DNA of 64,000 nt from Firm-13 sp964579245 (GTDB lineage Bacteria; Bacillota; Clostridia; Saccharofermentanales; Saccharofermentanaceae). The stretch is from assembly GCA_964579245.1 (NCBI GenBank), contig CAZOFY010000004.1:1-64000 (forward strand), given 5' to 3'. The notes beneath the pieces were generated by a model. That model was given only the letters and a program-made list of their open reading frames with translations. It had not been told where the DNA came from and did no database searches. Made by a program: the position numbers and the translations under genes. Below, one piece after another: positions 26,396 to 35,894 of this stretch (positions are counted from its first letter, which is position 1; each line of letters begins with the position of its first letter).

Positions 26396-26737
26396 TTACA
26401 AAATTCTCGTACGGACCTTGTCGTATGCGATGCGAGCAATGGCTCGCACGTCAGGATCCGAATCAGCATAAGATAACTTCTTCAAATACTCTTCACAATG
26501 CTTGGCATTAATATTTCCGGCTGCCTCGGCAGCAGCTGCTCGTACAGCAGGCACGGAATCACGTAGAAGCGGTATAAGCTGCATCCCTGACTCATATGTG
26601 GAGATCTGCCCGAAAGATCTTGCAACAGCTGCTCTGACCTCATCATCAGGATCATCCGTCATCCTGACAAGAGCTCCAAGATTCTGCTTCTTGCCAAGCT
26701 TGTCGATCTTCTCTATAATCCTCTCAATTCGTGCCAT
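26396..26737 (-). CDS. Small HEAT-repeat protein
   Basis: This 113-residue protein is built of about three helical HEAT repeats with the typical DPDDEVRAAVARSFG, DSVPAVRAAAAEAAG and DSDPDVRAIARIAYD turns. HEAT repeats bind proteins or act as lyase-like scaffolds; no catalytic residues are seen and the partner is unknown. The minus-strand start has AAAGGGGGCG upstream. It stands alone between a terminator and a long AT-rich intergenic region. Confidence 0.75.
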   Translation of the reverse strand: MARIERIIEKIDKLGKKQNLGALVRMTDDPDDEVRAAVARSFGQISTYESGMQLIPLLRDSVPAVRAAAAEAAGNINAKHCEEYLKKLSYADSDPDVRAIARIAYDKVRTRIL

Positions 26738-27221
26738 AGTAGCGCCCCCTTTGCTGGAGTGATTTCGTTAAATAAATTATGCTCTGAAATCATCATAATT
26801 ACTAGGTGTGCATACATCTGAAATGTAAATATAATGTGTACAAAATGTAACAATCAACAAAGTATATATATGTATCATAGAAAATAAATTTAGATATAAA
26901 TTTCGCGAAACGTTATGCTATTCTAAATAACGAGAATAACAAATCAAAAATGTGCCTGATATTGGGCGCATTTTACCTTCTGACCTCGAAAATCGTAAAA
27001 TAATTGATTATTGAAATCCGTCATTGTTTTAGAAAACAATGTGTAGAAAATGTGGAGATGCTTTTCGATTTCACAAGCTATGAAGCTTTCAGGTTTCTTA
27101 TTGCATAGATACAAAAATATAATATAAATGCAAAATGAACCCGACCGACTTGTGATAAACTATTACTATATTCCAATTTCTGTATTTGTCAGCTTTGTCG
27201 ATCGAAAGCCGAGGTTTATGC
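26738..27221. other. AT-rich intergenic region with several inverted repeats
   Basis: No gene is visible in these 484 bases. Inverted repeats include CATTGTTTT/AAAACAATG around AG (27022-27041, perfect), TATTCT/AGAATA around 8 bases near 26920-26939, and an imperfect AAAATGYGCC/GGCGCATTTT hairpin near 26946-26975 followed by TTTTACC. These may be operators or terminators; a promoter for the CapA-like gene should lie here, but none stands out. Confidence 0.5.
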
Positions 27222-28529
27222 ATGTCCAAGTCCAAGCGTAGGTGTTCCATACTTCTTCTGTCTCTCGCGATTTTATTGACCGGTTGTGCTTCTTCTGTCA
27301 CGACAAGGACCAATGTCTCTATCCCTGCACGTCCGGATTCTGAAATCTATTCTCCCGGTCTCGATCTTGCCGCAAACACGATAGCAACCACCTCTGAACT
27401 TGAGACCACAGCTGAACCGACACCTTCCTCCACACCGACGCCGACGCCAACGCCAACGCCTTCACCGACACCGACGGTTAAGAAGATTGTCTGCAGTTTT
27501 ATCGGCGATTGTACTTTTGGACAGAACGCCGGGACAGAAGCAAATAGTACCAGCTTTCAATCCGTCATTGGTACCGATTATAAGTATCCCTTTCAGAATG
27601 CGAAGGAGATTCTTCTGAAGGATCATTTGACATTGGCAAATCTTGAAGGGACCCTGACTGACGTGAACACTCCCCGAGAGAAGGAATTCATTTTTAAGGG
27701 CTCTAAAGATTTCGTAAACATTCTCACTCTTGGAGGCGTCGAGGCCGTCAATCTGTCCAACAATCATTCATATGATTATTGGGATAAGGGCTTGCAGGAT
27801 ACGAAGGATACGCTCGACGAGGCTGGTGTTCTCTGGAGCGATAATGATGAGTACGCGATTTATGAAGTCGAGGGCGTCAAGATTGGCATGGCGGGTTTTA
27901 ATTTTCCGTGGGACCTCGAACCGATCTATAAAGCGATTGACGATCTGCGAGCTCAAGGCTGCTCGATTGTTATTATTTCTGTTCACACCGGTGTAGAACG
28001 GATGTACGAACCGGAAATGTCAGATGTAAGAATGGCTCACGCCATTATTGACTATGGCGCAGATATCTATGTCGGACATCATCCCCATCGGCTTCAGCCG
28101 ATTGAGGAATACAACGGGAAATATATTTTATACAGTCTCTCGAATTTTTCTTTTGGCGGACAGCCATATCTTTCCGACAGGGATACCGCTATTGTTCAAT
28201 GCACGTTCTCTGTTGACTTCGGTCAAATGGTCGGTGTCGAACTGAATGTGATTCCGTATTCCATGACTACCACGTATCCAGGCAATGATTATTGTCCGAT
28301 TGCATACAAGAAAGGTACGCAGGAGTATGACCGGGTTATGCAGAAGCTCAGACTTGCGGATCCTCTTTCTCCCTATGATCCCTTGAATTTACGACTGACC
28401 CCAACGGCTGTGCCGACTTCGGCTCCCACTGCGGTGCCGACTGAACCGACTACTGCACAGACCTCGGAAACTTCATATGAGAGTGTGCCGAATCAAACGA
28501 CAGAGGCCCCGCAACACTCGCAGATCTAG
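27222..28529 (+). CDS. CapA-like metallophosphatase lipoprotein (PGA_cap family)
   Basis: This 435-residue lipoprotein has a lipobox LLTGC (Cys22), a Thr/Pro-rich linker (TPTPTPTPTPSPTPT region, about residues 65-90) and a CapA-type metallophosphatase-fold domain (about 92-390) with FIGDCTFG, NLEG, LSNNHSYD, ISVHTGVE and GHHPHRLQPIE. The C terminus is a second Pro/Thr-rich tail. CapA proteins take part in poly-gamma-glutamate capsule export or anchoring, but stand-alone copies are common in Clostridia and their role is not settled. No capB/capC neighbours are present. I chose the ATG at 27222 because the signal peptide starts there. Confidence 0.85.
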   Translation: MSKSKRRCSILLLSLAILLTGCASSVTTRTNVSIPARPDSEIYSPGLDLAANTIATTSELETTAEPTPSSTPTPTPTPTPSPTPTVKKIVCSFIGDCTFGQNAGTEANSTSFQSVIGTDYKYPFQNAKEILLKDHLTLANLEGTLTDVNTPREKEFIFKGSKDFVNILTLGGVEAVNLSNNHSYDYWDKGLQDTKDTLDEAGVLWSDNDEYAIYEVEGVKIGMAGFNFPWDLEPIYKAIDDLRAQGCSIVIISVHTGVERMYEPEMSDVRMAHAIIDYGADIYVGHHPHRLQPIEEYNGKYILYSLSNFSFGGQPYLSDRDTAIVQCTFSVDFGQMVGVELNVIPYSMTTTYPGNDYCPIAYKKGTQEYDRVMQKLRLADPLSPYDPLNLRLTPTAVPTSAPTAVPTEPTTAQTSETSYESVPNQTTEAPQHSQI

Positions 28530-28585
28530 GGCGCGTGGCGCACTGAAGCCGGAGATCTTTACTGCCCGGCATGGACTATCTGACA

Positions 28586-28614
28586 TTGACGAAACAAGCA
28601 TCCCTTGTTACTAT
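28586..28614 (+). promoter_or_regulatory. Promoter of the purine operon
   Basis: TTGACG (28586-28591) and TACTAT (28609-28614) with a 17-bp spacer lie 55 bases before purE. No purine riboswitch or PurR-box pair was recognised in the short leader. Confidence 0.5.
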
Positions 28615-28669
28615 TCTTGTATTGAAAAACTTGTCTGGTTATGCCGGAGAGAAGAGGACGGTAGCAATA

Positions 28670-29179
28670 ATGATGAAAAAGAAAGTACTTGTCGTCATGG
28701 GAAGTGATTCTGATTTTCCTGTTATGGAGAGTTGCTTCAAGCTATTGACGCGCTTTGGTATTATCTATGAAGCGAAGATTTGTTCTGCGCATCGTTCCCC
28801 AAGAGCAGCAAGCGAACTAGCCTCTTCGGCAAGTCGAGAGGGTTTTGGCGTTATTATTGCCGCAGCCGGACTTGCAGCCCATCTGCCGGGTGTTTTAGCG
28901 GCCTATACGATTCTTCCTGTTATTGGTGTACCTTGTAAAGGCGGCGCATTATCAGGCATAGACGCACTATATGCAATCGTTCAGATGCCTACCGGCATAC
29001 CGGTTGCGACGGTTGCTATCGACGGAGCCGCCAATGCCGCAATCCTGGCTGTCCAGATCCTTGCATTAGGGGATGATGAACTTTCTGACAAACTGGAATC
29101 CTATAAACAGGAACTGAATGATTCGGTTGCACACAGAGATGCGAAGCTTCAGGAAAAACTTAAGGCAATCGGGGAGTGA
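28670..29179 (+). CDS. purE: N5-carboxyaminoimidazole ribonucleotide mutase
   Basis: This 169-residue class I PurE carries out the CAIR-forming step of purine synthesis. Motifs seen: VVMGSDSDFPVM at the N terminus, AHRSPRA and the glycine-rich IIAAAGLAAHLPGV. Two ATG codons in tandem (28670, 28673) follow AGAGAAGAGG; either may be used. It opens the pur cluster. No purK is in the window. Confidence 0.95.
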   Translation: MMKKKVLVVMGSDSDFPVMESCFKLLTRFGIIYEAKICSAHRSPRAASELASSASREGFGVIIAAAGLAAHLPGVLAAYTILPVIGVPCKGGALSGIDALYAIVQMPTGIPVATVAIDGAANAAILAVQILALGDDELSDKLESYKQELNDSVAHRDAKLQEKLKAIGE

Positions 29180-29189
29180 TGGATCTTTG

Positions 29190-30620
29190 ATGACAGGGCG
29201 AGACTGGGAAGAAGAGTGTGGAGTATTTGGTGTCTTTGACACGACACGTTCTATGAAGGATGCAGCACGAATCGCCTATTTCGGGCTTTTTGCGCTTCAG
29301 CACAGAGGACAGGAATCTGCCGGTATTGCCGTTCATCAGGATGGGAAGATCATTTGCCATAAGAATAAAGGACTTGTCGTTGAGGTTTTCGAGACAGCAG
29401 CGTTGCAGACCTTAGGCGGCCAAGCGGCAATAGGTCATGTTCGATACCCCTCGTCTGGAGAGACGGGTTATGAATCCATACAACCGGTCATGATGAAGTC
29501 CGGTCTTGGGAGCCTCGCATTGGTTCAGAACGGTGCGATTATAAATGCTACCGAATTGCGGGAAGAACTCAAGCAGACAGGCTCTATATTTCAGACGAAT
29601 TCTGATTTTGAGGTGATTTTGGCACTTCTTGCCAGAAACCGCATACTCACGGGGAGTCTTGAGCAAGCGATTCATCGCATGCTGGCAGAAATTCGGGGAG
29701 CATACTCCATGATATTTCTCTCGACGGATCAGATGATCGGCATCAGAGATCCTCTCGGGATACGCCCACTCATTTTGGGGAAAAAAGATAATAGTTATGT
29801 ACTGGCTTCCGAGAGCTGCGCGCTGGATGCTGTCGGAGCTGAAGTTGTCCGGGACATTCTCCCGGGTGAAATCGTTTATATATCTGAGAAGGAAGTTCGC
29901 TCCGAGTATTTTGTCGAACCGCGAAGAGCAGCCCGTGAAGGGAAAATCTGTATTTTTGAGTTTGTCTATTTTGCCCGCCCGGACAGTGTTATGGATGGTG
30001 CGAGTATTTATGAATCAAGATGGAATGCCGGAGTCATTCTGGCGAGAGAGGCGCCCTGCGACGCTGACCTTGTTGTTGGCGCTCCTGATTCCGGGATCGC
30101 GGCGGCCATGGGATATGCCCAAGAGAGCAATATTCCCTACGGAGCTGCTCTCCTGAAAAACCGATATGTCGGAAGGACCTTTATTCAGCCTACGGAAGTC
30201 CAGAGAGAAATGTCGACGAGTTTGAAGTTTTCGGTGCTCAAATCCGCAGTACAGGGGAAACGGATCCTCATGGTGGATGACTCTATCGTTCGAGGTATGA
30301 CTACGCGGCACAACGTGAGGCTGCTAAGGGAAGCCGGTGCGAAGGAAGTCCATATTCGCGTCGCTTCCCCGCCTGTTTGTTTCCCCTGTTTTTATGGAAT
30401 CAACACACCGGAGCAGAAGGAACTGACTGCCGGACTATGCCCGGTTGAGGACATAAAGACGCAGATTGGAGCGGACAGCCTTGCCTATATTAGCCTTGAC
30501 GGACTGAAGTCTTCGACGACCGGTATCCGTCTCGGACATTGCACGTCTTGCTTTAATGGGGATTATCCCGCCGGGATGCCGGTGAGAATAGATAAACAGA
30601 TACATCGGATCCAGTGGTGA
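29190..30620 (+). CDS. purF: Amidophosphoribosyltransferase
   Basis: This 476-residue enzyme makes phosphoribosylamine from PRPP and glutamine, the first step of purine synthesis. Cys10 in EECGVFG should become the N-terminal nucleophile after removal of a short propeptide, as in the Bacillus type. Cysteines in CFPCFYGIN and GHCTSCF match ligands of the structural 4Fe-4S cluster of that type. The PRPP loop is RILMVDDSIVRGMT. I chose the ATG at 29190 (GGGGAGTGATGG upstream); it starts 11 bases after purE. Confidence 0.95.
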   Translation: MTGRDWEEECGVFGVFDTTRSMKDAARIAYFGLFALQHRGQESAGIAVHQDGKIICHKNKGLVVEVFETAALQTLGGQAAIGHVRYPSSGETGYESIQPVMMKSGLGSLALVQNGAIINATELREELKQTGSIFQTNSDFEVILALLARNRILTGSLEQAIHRMLAEIRGAYSMIFLSTDQMIGIRDPLGIRPLILGKKDNSYVLASESCALDAVGAEVVRDILPGEIVYISEKEVRSEYFVEPRRAAREGKICIFEFVYFARPDSVMDGASIYESRWNAGVILAREAPCDADLVVGAPDSGIAAAMGYAQESNIPYGAALLKNRYVGRTFIQPTEVQREMSTSLKFSVLKSAVQGKRILMVDDSIVRGMTTRHNVRLLREAGAKEVHIRVASPPVCFPCFYGINTPEQKELTAGLCPVEDIKTQIGADSLAYISLDGLKSSTTGIRLGHCTSCFNGDYPAGMPVRIDKQIHRIQW

Positions 30621-30634
30621 GAAGAGGAGAATAC

Positions 30635-31288
30635 ATGAAAATCGTTGTTCTGGTTTCCGGCGGAGGTACGAATCTTCAAGCTGTTATCGATCAAATCGCA
30701 AGCGGCGCCCTCTCCGGGACGGAGATTACGGGTGTCATTTCTTCCTCGCCCGGGGCTTATGCCCTGGAGAGAGCAAGGATGCACAAAATACCGTCGATCG
30801 TTATCTCGAAAAAGGAACTGAAAATCCCGGAAGCATATGACCGGGCCATGTTGTCGGCGATTACGGATTTCGGTGCGGAGCTTGTTGTTTTGGCCGGCTT
30901 TTTATCTCTTTTGGGGCCGGAGGTTGTCAGGGAATATTCAAACCGGATTATCAATATTCATCCGTCTCTCATTCCCGCGTTCTGTGGACACGGTATGTAT
31001 GGGATACGTCCGCATGAGGCTGCAATCCGAAAGGGAGTCAAGGTTTCCGGTGCCACGGTGCATTTTGTGAATGAAGATTATGACGAAGGTCCGATTCTTC
31101 TCCAAAGAAGTGTGGAAGTTTTCGAGGAGGACACTCCGGAGAGCCTTCAAAGGCGTATTATGTTAGAGTGTGAGCAGGTAATTCTTCCTGCTGCAATCCG
31201 CTTGATTGTGGACAGACGTGTTGTTATTAGAGATAATCGAACCTATATTTTGCCGAAGGGCATAGAAACAAGTGAGGGAAAAGCATGA
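30635..31288 (+). CDS. purN: Phosphoribosylglycinamide formyltransferase
   Basis: This 217-residue enzyme transfers a formyl group from 10-formyl-THF to GAR. Seen: VLVSGGGTNLQA, the catalytic Asn-His in NIHPSLIPAF and the Asp in NEDYDEGPIL. The usual Pro-Gly of the HPSLLPAFPG motif is replaced by Cys-Gly (PAFCGHGMYG), a variant known in Clostridia. Its stop overlaps the purH start as ATGA. purM, often found between purF and purN, is absent. Confidence 0.95.
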   Translation: MKIVVLVSGGGTNLQAVIDQIASGALSGTEITGVISSSPGAYALERARMHKIPSIVISKKELKIPEAYDRAMLSAITDFGAELVVLAGFLSLLGPEVVREYSNRIINIHPSLIPAFCGHGMYGIRPHEAAIRKGVKVSGATVHFVNEDYDEGPILLQRSVEVFEEDTPESLQRRIMLECEQVILPAAIRLIVDRRVVIRDNRTYILPKGIETSEGKA

Positions 31289-32829
31289 TCAAGAGAGCCG
31301 TTATCAGTGTGTCCGACAAAAAGGGAATTGCCGATTTTTGCAGAAAGCTCGTTGAGCTGAACGTTGAGATCATTAGCACCGGCGGAACTGCGAAGCTTCT
31401 GAAGGCAGAAGGAATTCCATGTAAAGAAATCGCAGAAGTGACAGGTTTTCCCGAGTGCCTCGATGGACGAGTCAAGACCTTACATCCTCGTGTTTTCGGC
31501 GGCGTTCTCGCAATCCGCTCGAACGAGGAGCACATGAAAAGAATATCAGAACTTGGGATTGATACGATTGATTTGATTGTCGTCAATCTATACCCCTTTA
31601 AGCAGACCGTTATGAAACCCAAGGTCGAGTTTGAAGAGTGTGTCGAGAATATTGATATCGGCGGTCCGTCCATGCTTCGTGCCGCGGCCAAAAACCATCA
31701 GGATGTTACTGTTGTTACGGATCCGGCAGATTACGATCTTGTGTTGCGACAAATCGGATCCACGGGAGATACAAGCTATCAGACACGGTTCTACCTGGCC
31801 CGCAAGGTTTTCGAGCATACAGCCGCTTATGACGCCCTTATCGCACAGTACTTCCTGTCGAAGACCCCGGAGACTGCGATGCCGAACAATCTGACAATAA
31901 CCTTTGATAAGGTTTCAGATCTCCGTTACGGGGAGAATCCGCATCAGGGGGCGACTTTCTACAAGAACGCCATTCCCGTACCCGGAAGCCTGTCCGAAGC
32001 TATTCAGAAAAATGGGAAAGAGCTCTCCTACAACAATATTTCCGATACGGACGCGACGATCTGCTGCCTGAAGGAATTTACAGAGCCCACTGTCGTTGCG
32101 GTCAAACATGCGAATCCCTGCGGTGTCGGATCGGCGAATACGATATTTGAGGCATGGGAGAAGGCCTTTGAAGCGGATACCGTCTCGATATACGGAGGTA
32201 TCGTAGCCGCGAATCGCGAGATCGATGCAAAAACAGCACAAGAGATGAGCAAGGTGTTCCTTGAGGTCATTGTTGCACCCTCTTACTCGCAGGAGGCACT
32301 GGACATCCTGTGCGCCAAGAAGAATCTTCGCGTACTGGAGCTCCCGAATATCAGTGCTCCGATACCGAACACTGAATATAACTACAAGAGGGTCATCGGT
32401 GGACTTCTGGTTCAGGACCATGACCGCAATGTCTATGACGAGAAGGATCTTAAGATCGTTACAAAGACAGAGCCTGATCCGGCACTTCGCGAGGATATGG
32501 AATTTGCCATGAAGGTCGTAAAACATGTTAAATCCAATGCGATTGTCGTTGTAAAGAACAAACAAACGATTGGAGTCGGTCCGGGACAGACAAACCGCGT
32601 TGGCTCTGCTCAGATTGCGTTTTCCTTTGCGGGAGAAAAGGCAAAAGGTGCGGTCATGGGATCCGACGCATTCTTCCCTTTCCGTGACTGTGTGGACGCA
32701 GCCAATCAGGCAGGGGTAGCAGCCATCGTACAGCCAGGCGGATCCGTCCGTGACCAGGAATCAATCGACGCATGCAACGAATTTGGTATAGCTATGATCT
32801 TTACTGGATCACGCCATTTCCGCCATTAA
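31285..32829 (+). CDS. purH: Bifunctional AICAR formyltransferase / IMP cyclohydrolase
   Basis: This 514-residue enzyme catalyses the last two steps to IMP. The N-terminal MGS-like cyclohydrolase domain (about 1-135) has STGGTAKLL and DGRVKTLHP. The AICAR transformylase domain (about 140-514) has RYGENPHQ, the catalytic KHANPCG and DAFFPFRD. The family's normal length and a 4-base overlap with purN support co-translation. Confidence 0.96.
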   Translation: MIKRAVISVSDKKGIADFCRKLVELNVEIISTGGTAKLLKAEGIPCKEIAEVTGFPECLDGRVKTLHPRVFGGVLAIRSNEEHMKRISELGIDTIDLIVVNLYPFKQTVMKPKVEFEECVENIDIGGPSMLRAAAKNHQDVTVVTDPADYDLVLRQIGSTGDTSYQTRFYLARKVFEHTAAYDALIAQYFLSKTPETAMPNNLTITFDKVSDLRYGENPHQGATFYKNAIPVPGSLSEAIQKNGKELSYNNISDTDATICCLKEFTEPTVVAVKHANPCGVGSANTIFEAWEKAFEADTVSIYGGIVAANREIDAKTAQEMSKVFLEVIVAPSYSQEALDILCAKKNLRVLELPNISAPIPNTEYNYKRVIGGLLVQDHDRNVYDEKDLKIVTKTEPDPALREDMEFAMKVVKHVKSNAIVVVKNKQTIGVGPGQTNRVGSAQIAFSFAGEKAKGAVMGSDAFFPFRDCVDAANQAGVAAIVQPGGSVRDQESIDACNEFGIAMIFTGSRHFRH

Positions 32830-32848
32830 CAGATTACAGGAGGGGAAG

Positions 32849-34114
32849 ATGAAGGTTCTTGTTGTTGGTGGCGGCGGCCGTGAGCACGCAATATGCTGGA
32901 AACTGAAGCAGAGTAGCCGAGTAAGAGAACTTTTCTGCGCTCCAGGAAATGCCGGTATTTCGCAAATCGCTACGTGTGTGCCGATTCGGGCGACCGCGAT
33001 CGATGAGATGACTGCCTTCGCCCGCGCGGAGAAATTTGATCTCGTTTTTGTGGCACCGGACGACCCGTTGGCTTTAGGACTGGTAGATCGCTTGCAGGAG
33101 GCCGGGATCCGGGCATTCGGACCGAAAGCCAACGCGGCGATTATTGAGGCATCAAAGGCTTTTTCCAAGGACCTGATGCGGCGATATCATATCCCTACAG
33201 CCAAATATGAAGTGTTTACAGACGCGACTGAGGCCTTGAGTTATATCGATACACAACCGGTTCCGATTGTTGTTAAGGCAGATGGGCTCGCGCTGGGGAA
33301 AGGTGTTATTATCGCCGAGACGCGTGAAGAAGCCAAAGACGCCGTACTGCAGATGATGAGGAATAAAGCCTTCGGAACTGCCGGCAATACTGTTGTTATT
33401 GAGGAGTGTATGAAAGGCCCGGAATTAACGGTCTTAGCCTTTTCAGACGGGAAAACAGTTCTTCCGATGATTTCATCACGTGATCACAAAAGGGCGCTCG
33501 ATCATGACCTGGGCAAGAACACCGGCGGAATGGGAGCGGTCACACCCGGTGCCGAGCTTGCGGCCGAAGACGAACAGGAAATGCTCGAGAAGATATTCGC
33601 TCCGACCATTCAAGCGTTGGAGAGCGAAGGAAGACCCTTTGTCGGCGTTATCTATTTCGGATTGATGCTGACTTCGGAGGGACCGAAGGTGATTGAGTAT
33701 AACGCACGATTTGGGGATCCGGAGGCTCAGGCTGTTCTGCCCCGCTTAGAGAATGATTTACTTGATATTATCGATGCCTGTCTGGATCAGACACTGGATC
33801 AGGTCAAGCTCAATTGGAAGCCGGGAGCTTCCTGCTGTGTGGTTATTGCATCGGGCGGATATCCGGAAGGATACGAGACGGGATTTGCGATCAACGGCCT
33901 TGACGACGTTGAGACACTGGTATTTCATGCAGGGACAAAGCTTGCCGACGGAGAGGTCGAGACATCTGGCGGGCGTGTCCTGGCCGTTTACGCCGATGCC
34001 GATGATCTGGAGAAAGCCATAGATCGAGCCTATCAGGGAGTAGCGAAGATTTCCTTTGAAAAAATGCACTTCCGTACAGACATTGGACGTACACTTACCG
34101 GAGAGAAGATTTGA
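32849..34114 (+). CDS. purD: Phosphoribosylamine-glycine ligase
   Basis: This 421-residue ATP-grasp enzyme joins phosphoribosylamine and glycine. VVGGGGREHAI at the N terminus, the ATP-grasp KADGLALGKGV and FGDPEAQ are typical. It starts 19 bases after purH with AGGAGGGG. Its stop overlaps the TTG start of the next gene, so nadD is coupled to the purine operon. Confidence 0.96.
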   Translation: MKVLVVGGGGREHAICWKLKQSSRVRELFCAPGNAGISQIATCVPIRATAIDEMTAFARAEKFDLVFVAPDDPLALGLVDRLQEAGIRAFGPKANAAIIEASKAFSKDLMRRYHIPTAKYEVFTDATEALSYIDTQPVPIVVKADGLALGKGVIIAETREEAKDAVLQMMRNKAFGTAGNTVVIEECMKGPELTVLAFSDGKTVLPMISSRDHKRALDHDLGKNTGGMGAVTPGAELAAEDEQEMLEKIFAPTIQALESEGRPFVGVIYFGLMLTSEGPKVIEYNARFGDPEAQAVLPRLENDLLDIIDACLDQTLDQVKLNWKPGASCCVVIASGGYPEGYETGFAINGLDDVETLVFHAGTKLADGEVETSGGRVLAVYADADDLEKAIDRAYQGVAKISFEKMHFRTDIGRTLTGEKI

Positions 34115-35730
34115 GATACGGAGTATTCGGCGGAACCTTTGACCCGTTTCATCCCGGGCATCTCTCGATGATCACGGGTGCATTGGATAGCGGAAAAATC
34201 GATAAGGTTCTGGTCATTCCTTCCGGATATCCGCCAAAAAAAGATGCACATCTGCTGACTCCGGCGCCTTATCGCTACTATATGACGAAGCAGGCGCTGA
34301 AAAACAAGGAGAACTGTCAGGTTCTTTCTCTGGAGGTCAGGACACCCAGAATCTCGTATACGGTTCATACCTTGTCTGCACTGCGAGAACAAAGGATCAT
34401 CGCGCCCGGGGATGAGTTGTTCCTGATGTACGGAACGGATATTCTTTTTGAGATCGAGACCTGGTATCACCCCGAGATCTTGTTTCGCGAGGCGAGGCTT
34501 TTGCTGGCTTGCCGCCCGGGAATACTGCATCGGGATACTTTGGCCAAGGTCACAGAGCTCGAACAGAAGTATCAGGTCGAGATCTCCTTCTTTTCGATTG
34601 AGGGACTGGAGATCTCTTCTCGGGAGATCCGTACCGACCGATCTTTTGAAAAGCTGGATTTTTCTGTTCGACAGTTTGTTCACAAGAATGATCTCTATCC
34701 CAGTGATAATCCGCTGAGGCATTTGCAGGACAATACGCACCGCTTGCTTTTCGAGTACGGGACAATATTAATCGATGAGATTTCGGAGCAACGGATCCTT
34801 CACAGTATGAATACGGCACTTCTTGCCATTCGATATGCGGTGGATTTCGGTGCGGACCCTGATGAAGCTGCCATAGCAGGGCTTCTGCATGACTGCGCCA
34901 AGGAACTTCCTCTAAAAAAACAGGCCGAGCTTGCTAACAAGACCGCTCAGACGGACGCCGCCATGGATAACGCCGTTTTACACGCTCCGGCCGGATACTC
35001 CTACGCCTGCGAAAGATACGGTATAATGAATACAAATATTCTCTCGGCGATACGATATCATACGACGGGCCGGGCGGACATGACAAAGCTGGAGAAGGTT
35101 ATTTTTCTGGCTGATAAGCTTGAACCGGGAAGGAGCTATACGGATCTGACGCCGATTCGAGAGACCGCTTCATACGATCTCGATGCCGCCGTGTTACTCT
35201 GTCTGGAGGCGGTTTCCGTGAGCTTTGCCAGGAAGGGCTGCTCGATTCACCCGGACTCAGAAATGGCCTTGAAGTCTTTGCAGTCAATTAACAGAACTAT
35301 ACAAGAAAATCAGCCGATCACAATACACAAGGAGGAAAAAATGGATCTACTTGCACTCTCTCAGAAAATCGTTCGTGTTTTAGATGATAAGAAAGCGGTG
35401 GATGTTGAATTGATGCCCGTCGCTGATAAAACCGCTCTTGCCGATTATTTTATCATCGCATCCGGCACGTCTGTTACGCATATCAAGGCACTGTCAGATG
35501 AAGTCGAATTTGTCTTGAAAAATGAAGACGGCCTGTATCCGGACCATATTGAGGGACTGTCGACCGGCCGTTGGGTCTTGCTGGATTACAAGGATATTAT
35601 CGTGCATATTTTTCATCCCGAGGAAAGAGCTCACTACAGTCTGGAGAAGCTTTGGCTGACAAAACGCCCTGATTCCATTGTCTCGGATGACGAGCAAAAT
35701 GAGGACATCTCCGTAGAAGAGAATTCCTGA
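34111..35730 (+). CDS. NadD-YqeK-RsfS three-domain protein
   Basis: One 539-residue frame carries three functions that are normally adjacent genes. Residues 1-200 are nicotinate-mononucleotide adenylyltransferase NadD (GGTFDPFHPGH with H14/H17 and ISSREIR at 168-174), a step of NAD synthesis. Residues 205-400 are a YqeK-type HD hydrolase (H231, H260-D261), a family reported to hydrolyse symmetrical Ap4A. Residues 411-539 are the ribosomal silencing factor RsfS (LADYFIIASGTS, GRWVLLDY, VHIFHPEERAHYSLE). An AAGGAGG six bases before Met411 (35341) means RsfS can probably also be made alone. The TTG start overlaps the purD stop. Confidence 0.92.
   Translation: MRYGVFGGTFDPFHPGHLSMITGALDSGKIDKVLVIPSGYPPKKDAHLLTPAPYRYYMTKQALKNKENCQVLSLEVRTPRISYTVHTLSALREQRIIAPGDELFLMYGTDILFEIETWYHPEILFREARLLLACRPGILHRDTLAKVTELEQKYQVEISFFSIEGLEISSREIRTDRSFEKLDFSVRQFVHKNDLYPSDNPLRHLQDNTHRLLFEYGTILIDEISEQRILHSMNTALLAIRYAVDFGADPDEAAIAGLLHDCAKELPLKKQAELANKTAQTDAAMDNAVLHAPAGYSYACERYGIMNTNILSAIRYHTTGRADMTKLEKVIFLADKLEPGRSYTDLTPIRETASYDLDAAVLLCLEAVSVSFARKGCSIHPDSEMALKSLQSINRTIQENQPITIHKEEKMDLLALSQKIVRVLDDKKAVDVELMPVADKTALADYFIIASGTSVTHIKALSDEVEFVLKNEDGLYPDHIEGLSTGRWVLLDYKDIIVHIFHPEERAHYSLEKLWLTKRPDSIVSDDEQNEDISVEENS
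35329..35343 (+). promoter_or_regulatory. Internal ribosome binding site and start codon for RsfS
   Basis: AAGGAGG (35329-35335) is followed by five A and ATG (35341-35343), in frame with the upstream NadD-YqeK. It is as good as any true start site in the window and lies exactly at the start of the RsfS domain. Confidence 0.75.
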
Positions 35731-35801
35731 TCGGGAGTGAAGCTCTTCCGTTATAAGATGATTATGGATCAGACCATTCGGTCCGGACAATGGTTAAACT
35801 T

Positions 35802-35831
35802 TTGTCGGTTTTGCCATGTATTGTCGAAAAG
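35802..35831 (+). promoter_or_regulatory. Two-part TTGTCG motif upstream of comEA
   Basis: TTTTGTCG, 12 bases, then ATTGTCGAAAAG. The TTGTCG hexamers start at 35802 and 35821, 19 bp apart. The identical arrangement lies upstream of comM (51507 and 51526). The motif ends about 64 bases before the comEA start. TTGTCG and CGAAAA are 17 bp apart, the geometry of a sigma-factor promoter. Confidence 0.6.
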
Positions 35832-35894
35832 GTACTAATCATGCGAACGACGGTGCTGGTATGATCATCTCATCCTTTTGGGGTGGGTGGACAT

